Part shown: piece after piece, positions 1 through 7,739 of the stretch
Numbering within the stretch: the stretch's first letter is position 1
Layout of the letters: each line of letters begins with the position of its first letter
Origin: JBAXTE01 sp038240835
GTDB taxonomy: Bacteria; Bacteroidota; Bacteroidia; Bacteroidales; WCHB1-69
Assembly (NCBI GenBank): GCA_038240835.1
Contig: JBBRGJ010000048.1
Span: 1 to 21,011, forward strand
Reading direction: 5' to 3'
DNA: 21,011 nt
Translations under genes and position numbers: made by a program
Notes under the pieces: generated by a model
Seen by the model: the letters and a program-made list of their open reading frames with translations, nothing else
What the model was told of the DNA's origin: nothing
The model's database searches: none

Positions 1-551
1 GCATATGAGCGATCCAAGACATCATTTTTGCGTTCGCAGAGCAATTTCAACAAATCGGCCTCTTTGGAAGTCAGTTTTTGGGATGTATCTCCAAAGGCAA
101 GCAACTGACGAGTATATTCAAAGGTGTATTTACCGATGACAAAATTATCTTGCACTTGTTCGCCCAGCAACTCGGGATGAGTTCTGCGGATGATTGCTTT
201 CATTCTAACCAAAAGCTCTTCCATGCTAAAAGGTTTGGTGATATAGTCATCAGCACCTGAATCGAATCCATCCAACACATCTTGTTGCATCGATTTTGCG
301 GTAGTAAATAAGATTGGAATTTTTTTATCTTTCAATCGAATCTCTTTTGCCAATGTATATCCATCTTTCAATGGCATCATGATATCAAACAGACAAATAT
401 CAAAACTATTTTTCACAAATACCTGATATGCCTCTTCACCATTCACGGTAAGATGTACTCCAAATCCCTTTGCTTCTAAGTATGTTTTTAACACAAGACC
501 CAAATTTGGATCATCTTCAGCAAGTAGTACTTTTATTTTTTTATTATCCAT
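1..551 (-). CDS. OmpR-family response regulator (RprY-like), 3' end beyond window
   Basis: This is a DNA-binding response regulator; its C-terminus lies outside the window and about 183 residues are visible. The receiver domain (about residues 5-120) has the acidic pair in LLAEDDPNLG, the phosphoacceptor Asp56 in DICLFDIMMP, a Thr in FTTAK and the conserved Lys106 in DDYITKPFSMEEL. The start of a winged-helix output domain follows, with the typical stretch KLTSKEADLLKLLC. The overall pattern matches RprY of Bacteroides from memory. The gene begins 6 nt after the stop of the kinase gene, so the pair is one operon and the kinase is the obvious phosphodonor. The target genes cannot be read from the sequence. 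The family call is very secure; the RprY equivalence is an inference. Confidence 0.95.
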   Translation of the reverse strand, partial: MDNKKIKVLLAEDDPNLGLVLKTYLEAKGFGVHLTVNGEEAYQVFVKNSFDICLFDIMMPLKDGYTLAKEIRLKDKKIPILFTTAKSMQQDVLDGFDSGADDYITKPFSMEELLVRMKAIIRRTHPELLGEQVQDNFVIGKYTFEYTRQLLAFGDTSQKLTSKEADLLKLLCERKNDVLDRSY

Positions 552-557
552 AATATA

Positions 558-2132
558 TTATTTTTTTAACGGAATAGTAATCGTAAATACGCTCCCTTTC
601 TTCAACTCACTATCTACAGAAACAATGCCTCCGTGGATATCCAAAATCACTTTTACATAACTCAATCCTAGTCCAAATCCTTTCACGTCATGCCTATTTC
701 CAGTGGGCACACGGTAGAGTTTTTCGAAGATTTTTTTCTGATTAGAACGGCTAATGCCAATGCCATTATCTTTAATCCTGATTTGAATTGAATGATCGGT
801 ATTGTTATTTGTAGAAATTATAATCATAGGTTTGTTGGGCGTATATTTATTAGCATTGTCCAACAAGTTGTAAATCACATTTGTAAGATGGACTTTATCG
901 CCAAAAACTATACATTCTTGGGCTTCTAAATGCTGTTCGATGGCCCCATTGCGTGATTCAAAAACAATTTTCATGCTTTTCAACACATCTTCGATCACTT
1001 GATGAATGTTGACGTGTTCGAGTTTCATTTTCAATTGAGCAGAATCCAATACCGCCGTTTGCAATATTTTCTCAGCCATTTTTCCCAATCTTTTATTCTC
1101 TTCGTGGATAATGCCCACATAATTGTTCATCATGACTTTACTCTGAACAATATCTTCATCATTCAGTGCTTCGCAGGCCAATGAAATCGTGGCGATGGGA
1201 GTTTTGAACTCATGGGTCATGTTATTGATAAAATCATTCTTAATATCTGAAAGCTTTTTCTGCTTGATAATGGTTGAAATATTAAAAATAAAAATAGTGA
1301 GGATTACAATAATTAGAAATGCGGACAAAAGCAACATGTTTGCAATTTGAGAATAGATAAACTTAGACTCATCCGGAAAATAGATCAACAGAAATGAGGG
1401 AGGTGAAAAGATATCTCCAGGGAAAAGATTAAACACTAACCCATTGTTTAACAACTCATTATGATAATTTCCACTCTTTTCGATGCATAGTTTTTCGGTA
1501 GCACCCGAAATTACACCAAACTCAAAAGGAGTATTTATTTGCTCATTACGCAACTCAATTTTCAACAGCGAATCGAGCAGATTTTTGTCCAATCGGTCTT
1601 CTATGGCTTTATTGTTATTCTCATTAATCAGACTCTCAATTACTTGACCTAAAATAGAGCTTTTATTGACCGGATCCACAGAGTCCTGCGAGGCCCCACT
1701 TTGAGTTAACGAACGAGTTCCAAGCTCGTCATAAGATAATTGTGTACTATCGTTGTTTGTGCTGCTAATACCGTTGGACGATTTTTTACGAAAAAACTCG
1801 ATGGTAATTTCACCCCGAGAATCGTAAGCAGTATCGATGTTATGTTTTGTCTTTTTCTTGCTTTCAATTTCTAACTTCTTGATTATCTGTTTATTCAGCG
1901 AATCAATCAGCAACAATGGAGAGGCACCATATTTCGGATTTTTAATTTGGCGAGCCAACTCAATTTTCTCAAGTTTGGTCACCACATTGTTCACCGCCTC
2001 CTTTACGCTAGATAAAAAATTGGCTTCACGAACCTGTTTCGCATTCTCAATCCAATACACTTGTACTCCTACCAAAACGATAAGAGACAAACTCATGATT
2101 ATTATAGGTATCCAAATGCGATTTTTCTTCAT
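558..2132 (-). CDS. sensor histidine kinase (RprX-like)
   Basis: A membrane sensor kinase of 524 residues from the chosen start. It has one membrane segment at about 6-27 (IIIMSLSLIVLVGVQVYW) and a periplasmic sensor region of about 230 residues with no recognised domain. A second membrane segment lies near 265-290, followed directly by the HisKA domain with His307 in MTHEFKTP. The HATPase domain shows the N box (NLLDNANKYT), G1 box (KDNGIGIS) and G2 box (GFGLGLSYV). No HAMP domain is seen between the second membrane segment and HisKA. A longer frame opens at 2165, but the MKKNRIW start at 2132 is preferred. It places a positive membrane-anchor start at the N-terminus, and a TAnnTTTG promoter motif lies between the two candidates. 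It is co-transcribed with the response regulator downstream. The signal sensed is unknown. Confidence 0.95.
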   Translation of the reverse strand: MKKNRIWIPIIIMSLSLIVLVGVQVYWIENAKQVREANFLSSVKEAVNNVVTKLEKIELARQIKNPKYGASPLLLIDSLNKQIIKKLEIESKKKTKHNIDTAYDSRGEITIEFFRKKSSNGISSTNNDSTQLSYDELGTRSLTQSGASQDSVDPVNKSSILGQVIESLINENNNKAIEDRLDKNLLDSLLKIELRNEQINTPFEFGVISGATEKLCIEKSGNYHNELLNNGLVFNLFPGDIFSPPSFLLIYFPDESKFIYSQIANMLLLSAFLIIVILTIFIFNISTIIKQKKLSDIKNDFINNMTHEFKTPIATISLACEALNDEDIVQSKVMMNNYVGIIHEENKRLGKMAEKILQTAVLDSAQLKMKLEHVNIHQVIEDVLKSMKIVFESRNGAIEQHLEAQECIVFGDKVHLTNVIYNLLDNANKYTPNKPMIIISTNNNTDHSIQIRIKDNGIGISRSNQKKIFEKLYRVPTGNRHDVKGFGLGLSYVKVILDIHGGIVSVDSELKKGSVFTITIPLKK

Positions 2133-2140
2133 AACAGTTG

Positions 2141-2148
2141 CAAATATA
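2141..2148 (-). promoter_or_regulatory. putative -7 promoter element of the two-component operon
   Basis: The minus strand reads TATATTTG, a perfect match to the Bacteroidota TAnnTTTG element, ending 8 nt before the ATG at 2132. A -33 TTTG at the usual 19-nt spacing is not present; the nearest TTG is 14 nt upstream. If it is used, transcription would start at or next to the start codon. Confidence 0.45.
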
Positions 2149-2224
2149 CACAATTTTAAGGACAATTTTAATATAGTTTAACAACTTTTAACCGTAAGAA
2201 AAAGGGAAGAGAACTTTGAGGTAA

Positions 2225-2356
2225 GTGATCAGTTAGCAGTGATCAGTTAACAGTGATCAGTTCGCAGTGATCAGTTAGCAGAGCTAAGCTCAACTTGCTT
2301 CGCATTTCGCTGTTGGCTGTTGGCTGTTTGGCTGTTAACTGTTAACTGTTAACTGA
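2225..2356. repeat. heptad-phased direct and inverted repeat
   Basis: Four tandem 14-nt units of the form GTGATCAGTTAGCA fill 2225-2280 (third bases of some units vary). After a 29-nt spacer, 7-nt units (CTGTTGG twice, CTGTTTGG once, CTGTTAA three times) run from 2310 to 2352. The two halves are complementary in type: CAGTTAACAG on the left can pair with CTGTTAACTG on the right, so the RNA could form a long imperfect hairpin. It sits between two genes reading the same way, directly after the phosphoesterase stop codon. It may end transcription or stabilise the mRNA end; it has no U-tract. Confidence 0.8.
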
Positions 2357-2848
2357 TTATTTCTGGAATTCTAAGATTTCTAGGTTTTTAAAATCGGAGC
2401 CGTCAATGTCCATTCGGATGGCTGTGGAAACTTGGTGGAATCCGAATTTGCCAGCAGCGCCTGGATTGATGTGAAGTACATTAAAATCGTGGTCGAACAC
2501 TACCTTTAATATATGAGAATGGCCCGATATAAATAGGTTTGGTTTTTCGGATTTAATTAGACGTAGTGCTTCTTTTTGATATTTTTTGGGATATCCGCCA
2601 ATGTGAGTCATCAATACTTTTACTTTTTCGACAGTAAACAGCTGAAATTCTGGACAGTAACTTCTAATTTGTGCGCCGTCGATGTTTCCATACACAGCTC
2701 TAACGTGAGCTACCTTTGACAACTGTTGGATGACACTTTCTGCTCCAATATCACCGGCATGCCAAATTTCGTTGCAAGAAGCAAAAAACTCTAAAACTTT
2801 GGGAGATAAATCGGAGTGTGTATCGGAAAGAATTCCAACTTTAATCAT
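2357..2848 (-). CDS. YfcE/MJ0936-family metallophosphoesterase
   Basis: A 163-residue calcineurin-like phosphoesterase of the small YfcE type. All metal-ligand motifs are present: D9 and H11 in SDTHSD, D33 in HAGDIG, N55 in YGNID, H82 in MTHIGG, and H110 and H112 in SGHSH. Its length is normal for the family, which includes cytosolic Mn-dependent phosphodiesterases with broad in vitro activity. The physiological substrate is not known from sequence. There is no signal peptide. It starts 2 nt after the rlmB stop codon, so the two genes are very probably translated from one mRNA. No functional link between them is obvious. Confidence 0.93.
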   Translation of the reverse strand: MIKVGILSDTHSDLSPKVLEFFASCNEIWHAGDIGAESVIQQLSKVAHVRAVYGNIDGAQIRSYCPEFQLFTVEKVKVLMTHIGGYPKKYQKEALRLIKSEKPNLFISGHSHILKVVFDHDFNVLHINPGAAGKFGFHQVSTAIRMDIDGSDFKNLEILEFQK

Positions 2849-2850
2849 CG

Positions 2851-3594
2851 CTATTTATCGTAATTTCGGTGCCGAAGTGCTTCGTAAAGAATCACGCCCG
2901 TGGCCACAGAAACATTGAGCGAATCGATGGTACCCATCATAGGAATTTTCACATGATCCGAAAAATAGTTAAAATATTCTGGAGAAATCCCCTCCCCTTC
3001 GTTGCCCATGACAATACACACCGGACGGCGATAATCAGCTTGATAATGCATGTTTTTTGCTTTTTCGGTTGCGCCAATAATTGCGACACCAGCTTCTTGA
3101 AGATAGACAAAAACCTCTTTTAAGTTCGTGTGTCTGCAAATAGGGACATTGTGAATTGCGCCAGCAGAAGTTTTTACCGCATCTTCGTTAATCTGAGCAG
3201 AATTATGTGCAGGAATTACAACCGCGTGAATACCAGCACATTCTGCCGTTCTCACTATAGCGCCCAAATTGCGTACATCGGTAATTCGATCGAGGACCAA
3301 AATAAATGGATCTTCCCCCGTTTCGTAGATGGTTGGAATCACGTCAAAAATACTCGCATAATCCACAGAAGAGATATAAGCCACAGCACCTTGGTGGTTT
3401 CCATGAACCATTCGATGCAGTTTTTCTACAGGCACCAATTGCATTGGAATATTCCGTTGGCGAATCAACGTAGTCAACTCACGCATTAAGTCGCCCACTA
3501 ATCCACGTTGAATCAATACTTTATCTACTGTTTTATCCGATTGAATGGCTTCGATGATTGGACGAAGACCATAAATAATATCTTTTCTCTTCAA
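2851..3594 (-). CDS. rlmB: 23S rRNA (guanosine-2'-O-)-methyltransferase RlmB
   Basis: A SpoU/TrmH-type methyltransferase of 247 residues. In the family, RlmB methylates the 2'-O of G2251 in 23S rRNA using SAM. An N-terminal rRNA-binding domain occupies about residues 1-80 (GLRPIIEAI near the start, GNHQGAVAYIS). The knotted SPOUT domain carries the three expected motifs: DRITDVRNLGAIVRTAE (motif 1), IVMGNEGEGIS (motif 2) and DSLNVSVATGVILYEALRHR (motif 3). The start codon is TTG at 3594: an in-frame TGA lies two codons upstream and the next in-frame ATG is 37 codons in, beyond the conserved N-terminus. It is the first gene of a two-gene unit with the phosphoesterase. Confidence 0.94.
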   Translation of the reverse strand: MKRKDIIYGLRPIIEAIQSDKTVDKVLIQRGLVGDLMRELTTLIRQRNIPMQLVPVEKLHRMVHGNHQGAVAYISSVDYASIFDVIPTIYETGEDPFILVLDRITDVRNLGAIVRTAECAGIHAVVIPAHNSAQINEDAVKTSAGAIHNVPICRHTNLKEVFVYLQEAGVAIIGATEKAKNMHYQADYRRPVCIVMGNEGEGISPEYFNYFSDHVKIPMMGTIDSLNVSVATGVILYEALRHRNYDK

Positions 3595-3614
3595 TTGTCA
3601 AATGTTTATTTTTG

Positions 3615-3622
3615 CAAAGATA
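3615..3622 (-). promoter_or_regulatory. putative -7 promoter element of rlmB
   Basis: The minus strand reads TATCTTTG (TAnnTTTG) 20 nt upstream of the TTG start. No TTTG is found 19 nt further upstream. The short 5' leader that would result is compatible with the TTG start at 3594. Confidence 0.45.
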
Positions 3623-3637
3623 CAAAATGCAAGTGAG

Positions 3638-4408
3638 CTATTTTTTATTAGGGACAAACAAGTTAACATGAAGTCCGAAATTTATGCGAAATGGCAGATA
3701 ACTCAAAACAGCGCCACCTAGTAACCCAGAATAAATATATTGGAGATGAAATTTGGCATTTTTAGTTCCAAATCTCATGGTTAACGCAGGTTCAATAAAA
3801 CAATAGCTATTTTTATCCATTTCCCAAAACGCATTCGAATAAAGTTGATCCAACGGATAATTTCTGTTCTCAAAATTAAAATAGTTAAGAAAAACCACCC
3901 GGCAAGAAAGGGCAAAATCTACTGGTTTTGTAGTAAATCCAACAGCGGGTTGAATAAAAAAATGAGTTGTATTGGCTCTTATCGAATAGGAATCTAAGAT
4001 CTGAGATGAATGTTGATCCTGTATATCTACTTCAACACGATTTTTCCCATATCCAAATCCACCGAAAGCCTGAAAATTAAGTCCATCGCGAAGAATGGTA
4101 TAATAACCGGCACCCACCTCAACCATTCGAGTTACACTTCGGCTATATTCAGAAGAGACCGTATCTTTAAGACCTGTTTTAGTGCCCCAAAACGATTGAA
4201 ATTGACCATTTGCAACAACTCCCAAATGTTTATTGATTGAATAAGCCGTTTGAAAGTCAAAAGGTCCAATAGCAACCTGAATTTCGTTGGCTGCTTTAAA
4301 AAGAGGCACATTCTGTTTGTTTGGCATATACATTACTTGGCAACTTGAAAGAAGTTGCGCAATACCAAAAACAATCAGAAGATAAATTATCCAGGAGGAG
4401 TGTTTCAC
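3638..4408 (-). CDS. lipoprotein of unknown function, paralogue of the upstream gene
   Basis: A 256-residue predicted lipoprotein with a hydrophobic leader and the lipobox LLSSC (Cys23). The mature part has alternating short beta-rich segments, many aromatic residues and a C-terminal stretch (LPFRINFGLHVNLFVP) like a beta strand ending, so an outer-membrane-associated beta protein is possible. It is clearly homologous to the gene at 4461-5270: both share C-x-x-MY-x-P-x-x-QNVPL after the lipobox, GVxANGxF/Y, FxQPxxGxT, and ExAxTxRFG. The start is GTG at 4408; no in-frame ATG lies close upstream. It follows its paralogue by 52 nt, so the two are probably one operon. No function is recognised. 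Confidence 0.85.
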   Translation of the reverse strand: MKHSSWIIYLLIVFGIAQLLSSCQVMYMPNKQNVPLFKAANEIQVAIGPFDFQTAYSINKHLGVVANGQFQSFWGTKTGLKDTVSSEYSRSVTRMVEVGAGYYTILRDGLNFQAFGGFGYGKNRVEVDIQDQHSSQILDSYSIRANTTHFFIQPAVGFTTKPVDFALSCRVVFLNYFNFENRNYPLDQLYSNAFWEMDKNSYCFIEPALTMRFGTKNAKFHLQYIYSGLLGGAVLSYLPFRINFGLHVNLFVPNKK

Positions 4409-4460
4409 AGTTCGATGTTTATTGAAAAAAACTTAATTTAATTGCTTTAAAAGAAGGTGG

Positions 4461-5270
4461 TTAATCTTCCTCATAAGAAGGAGGTGTCACTTTTGGTTTT
4501 TTTTGCATCAGCCGATCTGCGATATTTACATGAATTCCAACATTAAACACAAAAGGCATATAGTTTAACCTATCGACATTGTATTTATAGGAAAAAATTG
4601 CTTGTGCATGAAATTTCAGATACTTATATCCAAATCTCAATGTAATTGCAGGCTCCATAAAAAGGAATGGTTGATCGATGTTAAGCAGTTTATTTTCGTA
4701 CAAATCAATCTTCGAAAAACCTGAAGTATCCACTCCATAATAGTTTTGGACAATAAATCGGGTAGAAAAAGCAACATCAAAATTATCGATGGTGTAACCG
4801 ATGCTGGGTTGGACAAAAAATCGGGAAGTTTTAGTAAAGAAATTACTTTTCAACACTGGCAATGCATTCAACGAGTCAGTATCAAACTTTTTGAACGAAC
4901 TATTTCCAAAACCCAATCCACCATAACACTCGACGATTGCATTGTCGTTAAGTTTTTTAAAATATCCTCCGCCTGCTTCAATGTGATATATATTTCGCTC
5001 AGTGGAATAGCTATAAGCAATCGAATTTTGGTCAAAAACACTTGTAACATCACTATAATATCCATTGGCAATCACTCCAATGTTGTCCGTAACGGCATAA
5101 GCACCCTGAAGATTGCTCAACCCAAGAGTAGCTCTCACCTCATTTTTTTCTTGAAGTAAAGGAACGTTTTGCATAGAAGGAACATACATTGTATTACAGC
5201 TTTGAAACAATACAGCCGTCAATGAAAATAAAACGAAGATTCCAATTTGTTGTTTAATTGTTTTTTTCAT
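4461..5270 (-). CDS. lipoprotein of unknown function, first of a tandem pair
   Basis: A 269-residue predicted lipoprotein with a lysine-rich start, hydrophobic leader and lipobox LFQSC (Cys25). It is the paralogue of the next gene downstream (3638-4408). Both contain the sequence NVPL right after the lipid anchor, a repeated pattern of hydrophobic/aromatic strands, and a near-terminal MPFxxNxGxHVN segment. The pattern suggests a compact beta barrel or sandwich facing the periplasm or outer membrane. It ends in a proline- and acid-rich tail (KPKVTPPSYEED) that the paralogue lacks. No enzyme motif was found. The role is unknown; conserved Bacteroidota lipoproteins of this sort are usually annotated as hypothetical. 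Confidence 0.85.
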   Translation of the reverse strand: MKKTIKQQIGIFVLFSLTAVLFQSCNTMYVPSMQNVPLLQEKNEVRATLGLSNLQGAYAVTDNIGVIANGYYSDVTSVFDQNSIAYSYSTERNIYHIEAGGGYFKKLNDNAIVECYGGLGFGNSSFKKFDTDSLNALPVLKSNFFTKTSRFFVQPSIGYTIDNFDVAFSTRFIVQNYYGVDTSGFSKIDLYENKLLNIDQPFLFMEPAITLRFGYKYLKFHAQAIFSYKYNVDRLNYMPFVFNVGIHVNIADRLMQKKPKVTPPSYEED

Positions 5271-5320
5271 AATTACTCGTTTAAATAGTATTTATTTTTG
5301 CTAAGCTACGAATTTTTATT

Positions 5321-5357
5321 AAAAAAGCAGATATTTTTGAAAAATATCTGCTTTTTT
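5321..5357 (-). terminator. rho-independent terminator after the M3 peptidase gene
   Basis: A nearly perfect inverted repeat: AAAAAAGCAGATATTTTT at 5321-5338 pairs with its complement at 5340-5357. The minus-strand RNA forms an A-run, a GCAGATA-centred stem and a U-run. It lies 21 nt after the peptidase stop codon. The symmetry would also work for plus-strand transcription. Confidence 0.85.
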
Positions 5358-5378
5358 AATAATGGGTGGAGTTAATTT

Positions 5379-7484
5379 TTATTTTTTCAATCCACTTCTG
5401 ATAAGTAATGCGTCAATGGTTGGTTCTTGACCTCTGAATTTAAGGTACAATGCAGATGGATGCTCAGTTCCTCCTTTGGATAAGATGTTTTTTCTAAACG
5501 AAGCAGCCGTAGCTTTGTTGAAGATACCATTCTTTTTGAACACAGAAAATGCGTCAGCATCTAACACTTCAGCCCATTTATATCCGTAATAACCAGCTGC
5601 ATAACCGCCGTCGAAAATATGACTAAAAGATACACTCATGTTAGTACCTGGTAATTCGTTAAGCAAAGCAGTTTTGGAAATTGCCTTCATTTCAAAATCA
5701 CTAACAGACAGATTGACAGGAGAATCAATTGAGTGCCAAGCCATATCAATCATTGCAAACGACAACTGACGAACCGATTGATAACCTGCTTGATAGTTGT
5801 TATAATCTTTAATTTTTAGAATTAAATCAGCAGGAATGAGTTCATTCGTTTTGTAGTGACGTGCAAAAAGGTCTAAGAATTGTTTTTCAGCGGTAAAGTT
5901 TTCCATTATTTGTGAAGGAAGTTCTACAAAATCTCTGTAAACACTAGTACCCGAAAGAGATGCATAAGTAACATCCGTTAACATACCATGAAGTGCATGA
6001 CCAAATTCGTGTAAGAACGTATTCACTTCGTCAAAAGTCAACAAAGCAGGATTCTCGGCGGTAGGTTTAGTGAAATTACACACAATTTGAATCAACGGAC
6101 GAGTATCTACGCCATTTCTTTTGTATTGTTCGCGGAAAGAGGTCATCCAAGCACCGTTGCTTTTAGTTTCTCTAGGGAAGAAATCCAAATAAAGAATTGC
6201 CAAGAATTTCCCTGTCAAATCGGAAACTTCGTACACGGTAACATCAGGATTGTATGTCTCGATTTTTTTATTCTCTTTGAAATTTAAACCATATAATTTG
6301 TTCACCAATGAAAACACCCCTTTTTTCACTCTTTCAAGTTCAAAGTATGGTTTTAGAAGTTCGTCGTTGATTTTAAATTTTTCGTTGATATACTTTTGTG
6401 TATAAAACGACCAATCCCAACGTTGTAATTCACCTTCAAAACCTTCTTTAGCGGCAAACTCTTGAAGTTCTACCACCTCTTTTTTTGCTGCAGGCAAAGA
6501 TGCATCCAATACTTCTGTCAGAAATTTAGTTACTTTATCTGATGATTTAGCCATTCTCTCTTCCAACACAAAATCAGCATAGGTCTTATACCCTAGCAAA
6601 TTAGCCATTTGAAGTCTTAACTCAGCAAATTGAATTACATTTTGGGAGTTATCAAATTCGTTTCCTTTAAAACAACGAGTGGTGTATGCTGTAAACATCT
6701 CTTTACGCAAGTCTCTTATTTCAGAATACTTCATAAAAGCGCCATAGCTAGGAGCTGACAAATCAAAAGCCCAACCCTCTTTATCTTTACTTTTAGCGGT
6801 CATTTCTGCCATTGCAATCACACTTTCGGGCAAACCAGCAAGATCTTCTTTTTTAGTGATGACCAACAAGTATGAGTTCGTCTCTTTCAGTAAGTTGTTT
6901 TTGAATTGCAACGACAAGTCAGAAAGTTTGGCAGATATTTCACGGTATTTTTGTTTTTGATCATCATTTAAGTTAGCGCCACTACGAACAAATCCACGAT
7001 ACGTTTTCTCGAGCAACATCAGCTGTTCAGGGTTAAGTTTCAATGCATCTTTTTGTTTGTAAACCACTTTCACTCTTGCAAAAAGAGCAGGATCAAGATT
7101 AACATCGTTGCCATATTCAGTCACCAATGGCATTACATCATACGCAATTTTTTGCAATTCCTCTGATGATTCAGCTTCTAAAATATTAAAAAACACATTG
7201 CTAATTTTGCCTAACAACATTCCGCTATGCTCAAGCGCTTCGATTGTATTCTGAAATGTAGGAGCAGATTTAGTTTGTTCAATCAGTCTAATCTCTTCCT
7301 TGGCAAGCTTAATTGCATGTTTGAAAGCAGGAAGATAATGTTCTGGTTTAATTTGTTTAAATGGAGGAGTTCCGAATGGAGTATTCCAAGGTTTTACAAG
7401 AGGATTATCCTCAATATTCTGAGCATTGATGCCCAAACCCGTAATCAATGTTAGTATCAACATAGAGATAAGTTTTGTTTTCAT
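5379..7484 (-). CDS. dcp: M3-family zinc metallopeptidase (peptidyl-dipeptidase Dcp-like), exported
   Basis: A 701-residue thimet-oligopeptidase-family enzyme. The zinc site is complete: H492-E-F-G-H496 in FLHEFGHALHG, with Glu521 in FVELPSQ as the third ligand, 29 residues after His492 as in Dcp. Near the C-terminus the sequences HIFDGGYAAGYYGYKW and FRKNILSKGG match the usual substrate-side motifs. The mature N-terminus NPLVKPWNTPFGTPPFKQIK is typical of Bacteroidota Dcp proteins. A signal peptide (residues 1-21, ending GLGINAQ) indicates export to the periplasm, where such enzymes remove C-terminal dipeptides from short peptides. It is a single-gene unit, with a terminator after it and a promoter motif before it. 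The choice between dipeptidase and oligopeptidase activity is an inference from similarity. Confidence 0.94.
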   Translation of the reverse strand: MKTKLISMLILTLITGLGINAQNIEDNPLVKPWNTPFGTPPFKQIKPEHYLPAFKHAIKLAKEEIRLIEQTKSAPTFQNTIEALEHSGMLLGKISNVFFNILEAESSEELQKIAYDVMPLVTEYGNDVNLDPALFARVKVVYKQKDALKLNPEQLMLLEKTYRGFVRSGANLNDDQKQKYREISAKLSDLSLQFKNNLLKETNSYLLVITKKEDLAGLPESVIAMAEMTAKSKDKEGWAFDLSAPSYGAFMKYSEIRDLRKEMFTAYTTRCFKGNEFDNSQNVIQFAELRLQMANLLGYKTYADFVLEERMAKSSDKVTKFLTEVLDASLPAAKKEVVELQEFAAKEGFEGELQRWDWSFYTQKYINEKFKINDELLKPYFELERVKKGVFSLVNKLYGLNFKENKKIETYNPDVTVYEVSDLTGKFLAILYLDFFPRETKSNGAWMTSFREQYKRNGVDTRPLIQIVCNFTKPTAENPALLTFDEVNTFLHEFGHALHGMLTDVTYASLSGTSVYRDFVELPSQIMENFTAEKQFLDLFARHYKTNELIPADLILKIKDYNNYQAGYQSVRQLSFAMIDMAWHSIDSPVNLSVSDFEMKAISKTALLNELPGTNMSVSFSHIFDGGYAAGYYGYKWAEVLDADAFSVFKKNGIFNKATAASFRKNILSKGGTEHPSALYLKFRGQEPTIDALLIRSGLKK

Positions 7485-7541
7485 TTGTATGTTTTGTTTG
7501 TATTATTTCTAATTATTTAAGTCTAAAATTTAAACTGAATG

Positions 7542-7549
7542 CAAAGATA
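7542..7549 (-). promoter_or_regulatory. putative -7 promoter element of the M3 peptidase gene
   Basis: The minus strand reads TATCTTTG, matching TAnnTTTG, 57 nt upstream of the ATG. A TTG lies 16 nt upstream, shorter than the ideal 19. The implied AT-rich 5' leader is about 50 nt. Confidence 0.5.
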
Positions 7550-7680
7550 TAAAAAACAATACAATCAACGTGTATGCTTGGGTAGAAAGGTGTCTAAATT
7601 AGCAATATGAGACCATTTCATAATTACAAACGCTGGGTTATTCAAACGATTTTCAAAAAACCAATTCACAATTATCCCAC

Positions 7681-7708
7681 AAAAAAAACGCATCTTTTGA
7701 ATGCGTTT
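7681..7708 (-). terminator. rho-independent terminator of the rimP-nusA-infB operon
   Basis: On the minus strand an AAACGCAT arm (7708-7701) and an ATGCGTTT arm (7693-7686) enclose a 7-nt loop and are followed by a run of eight T. It begins about 30 nt after the infB stop codon. Confidence 0.88.
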
Positions 7709-7739
7709 CTTTTCTGTTTGTGTTTAGTCGAAAAAACAC

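Noticed and set aside
7565..7669. Short minus-strand frame starting with GTG between infB and the M3 peptidase gene
   Set aside because: Only 34 codons, no recognisable family and no ribosome binding site; it follows the infB terminator. Coding-like composition alone is not enough.
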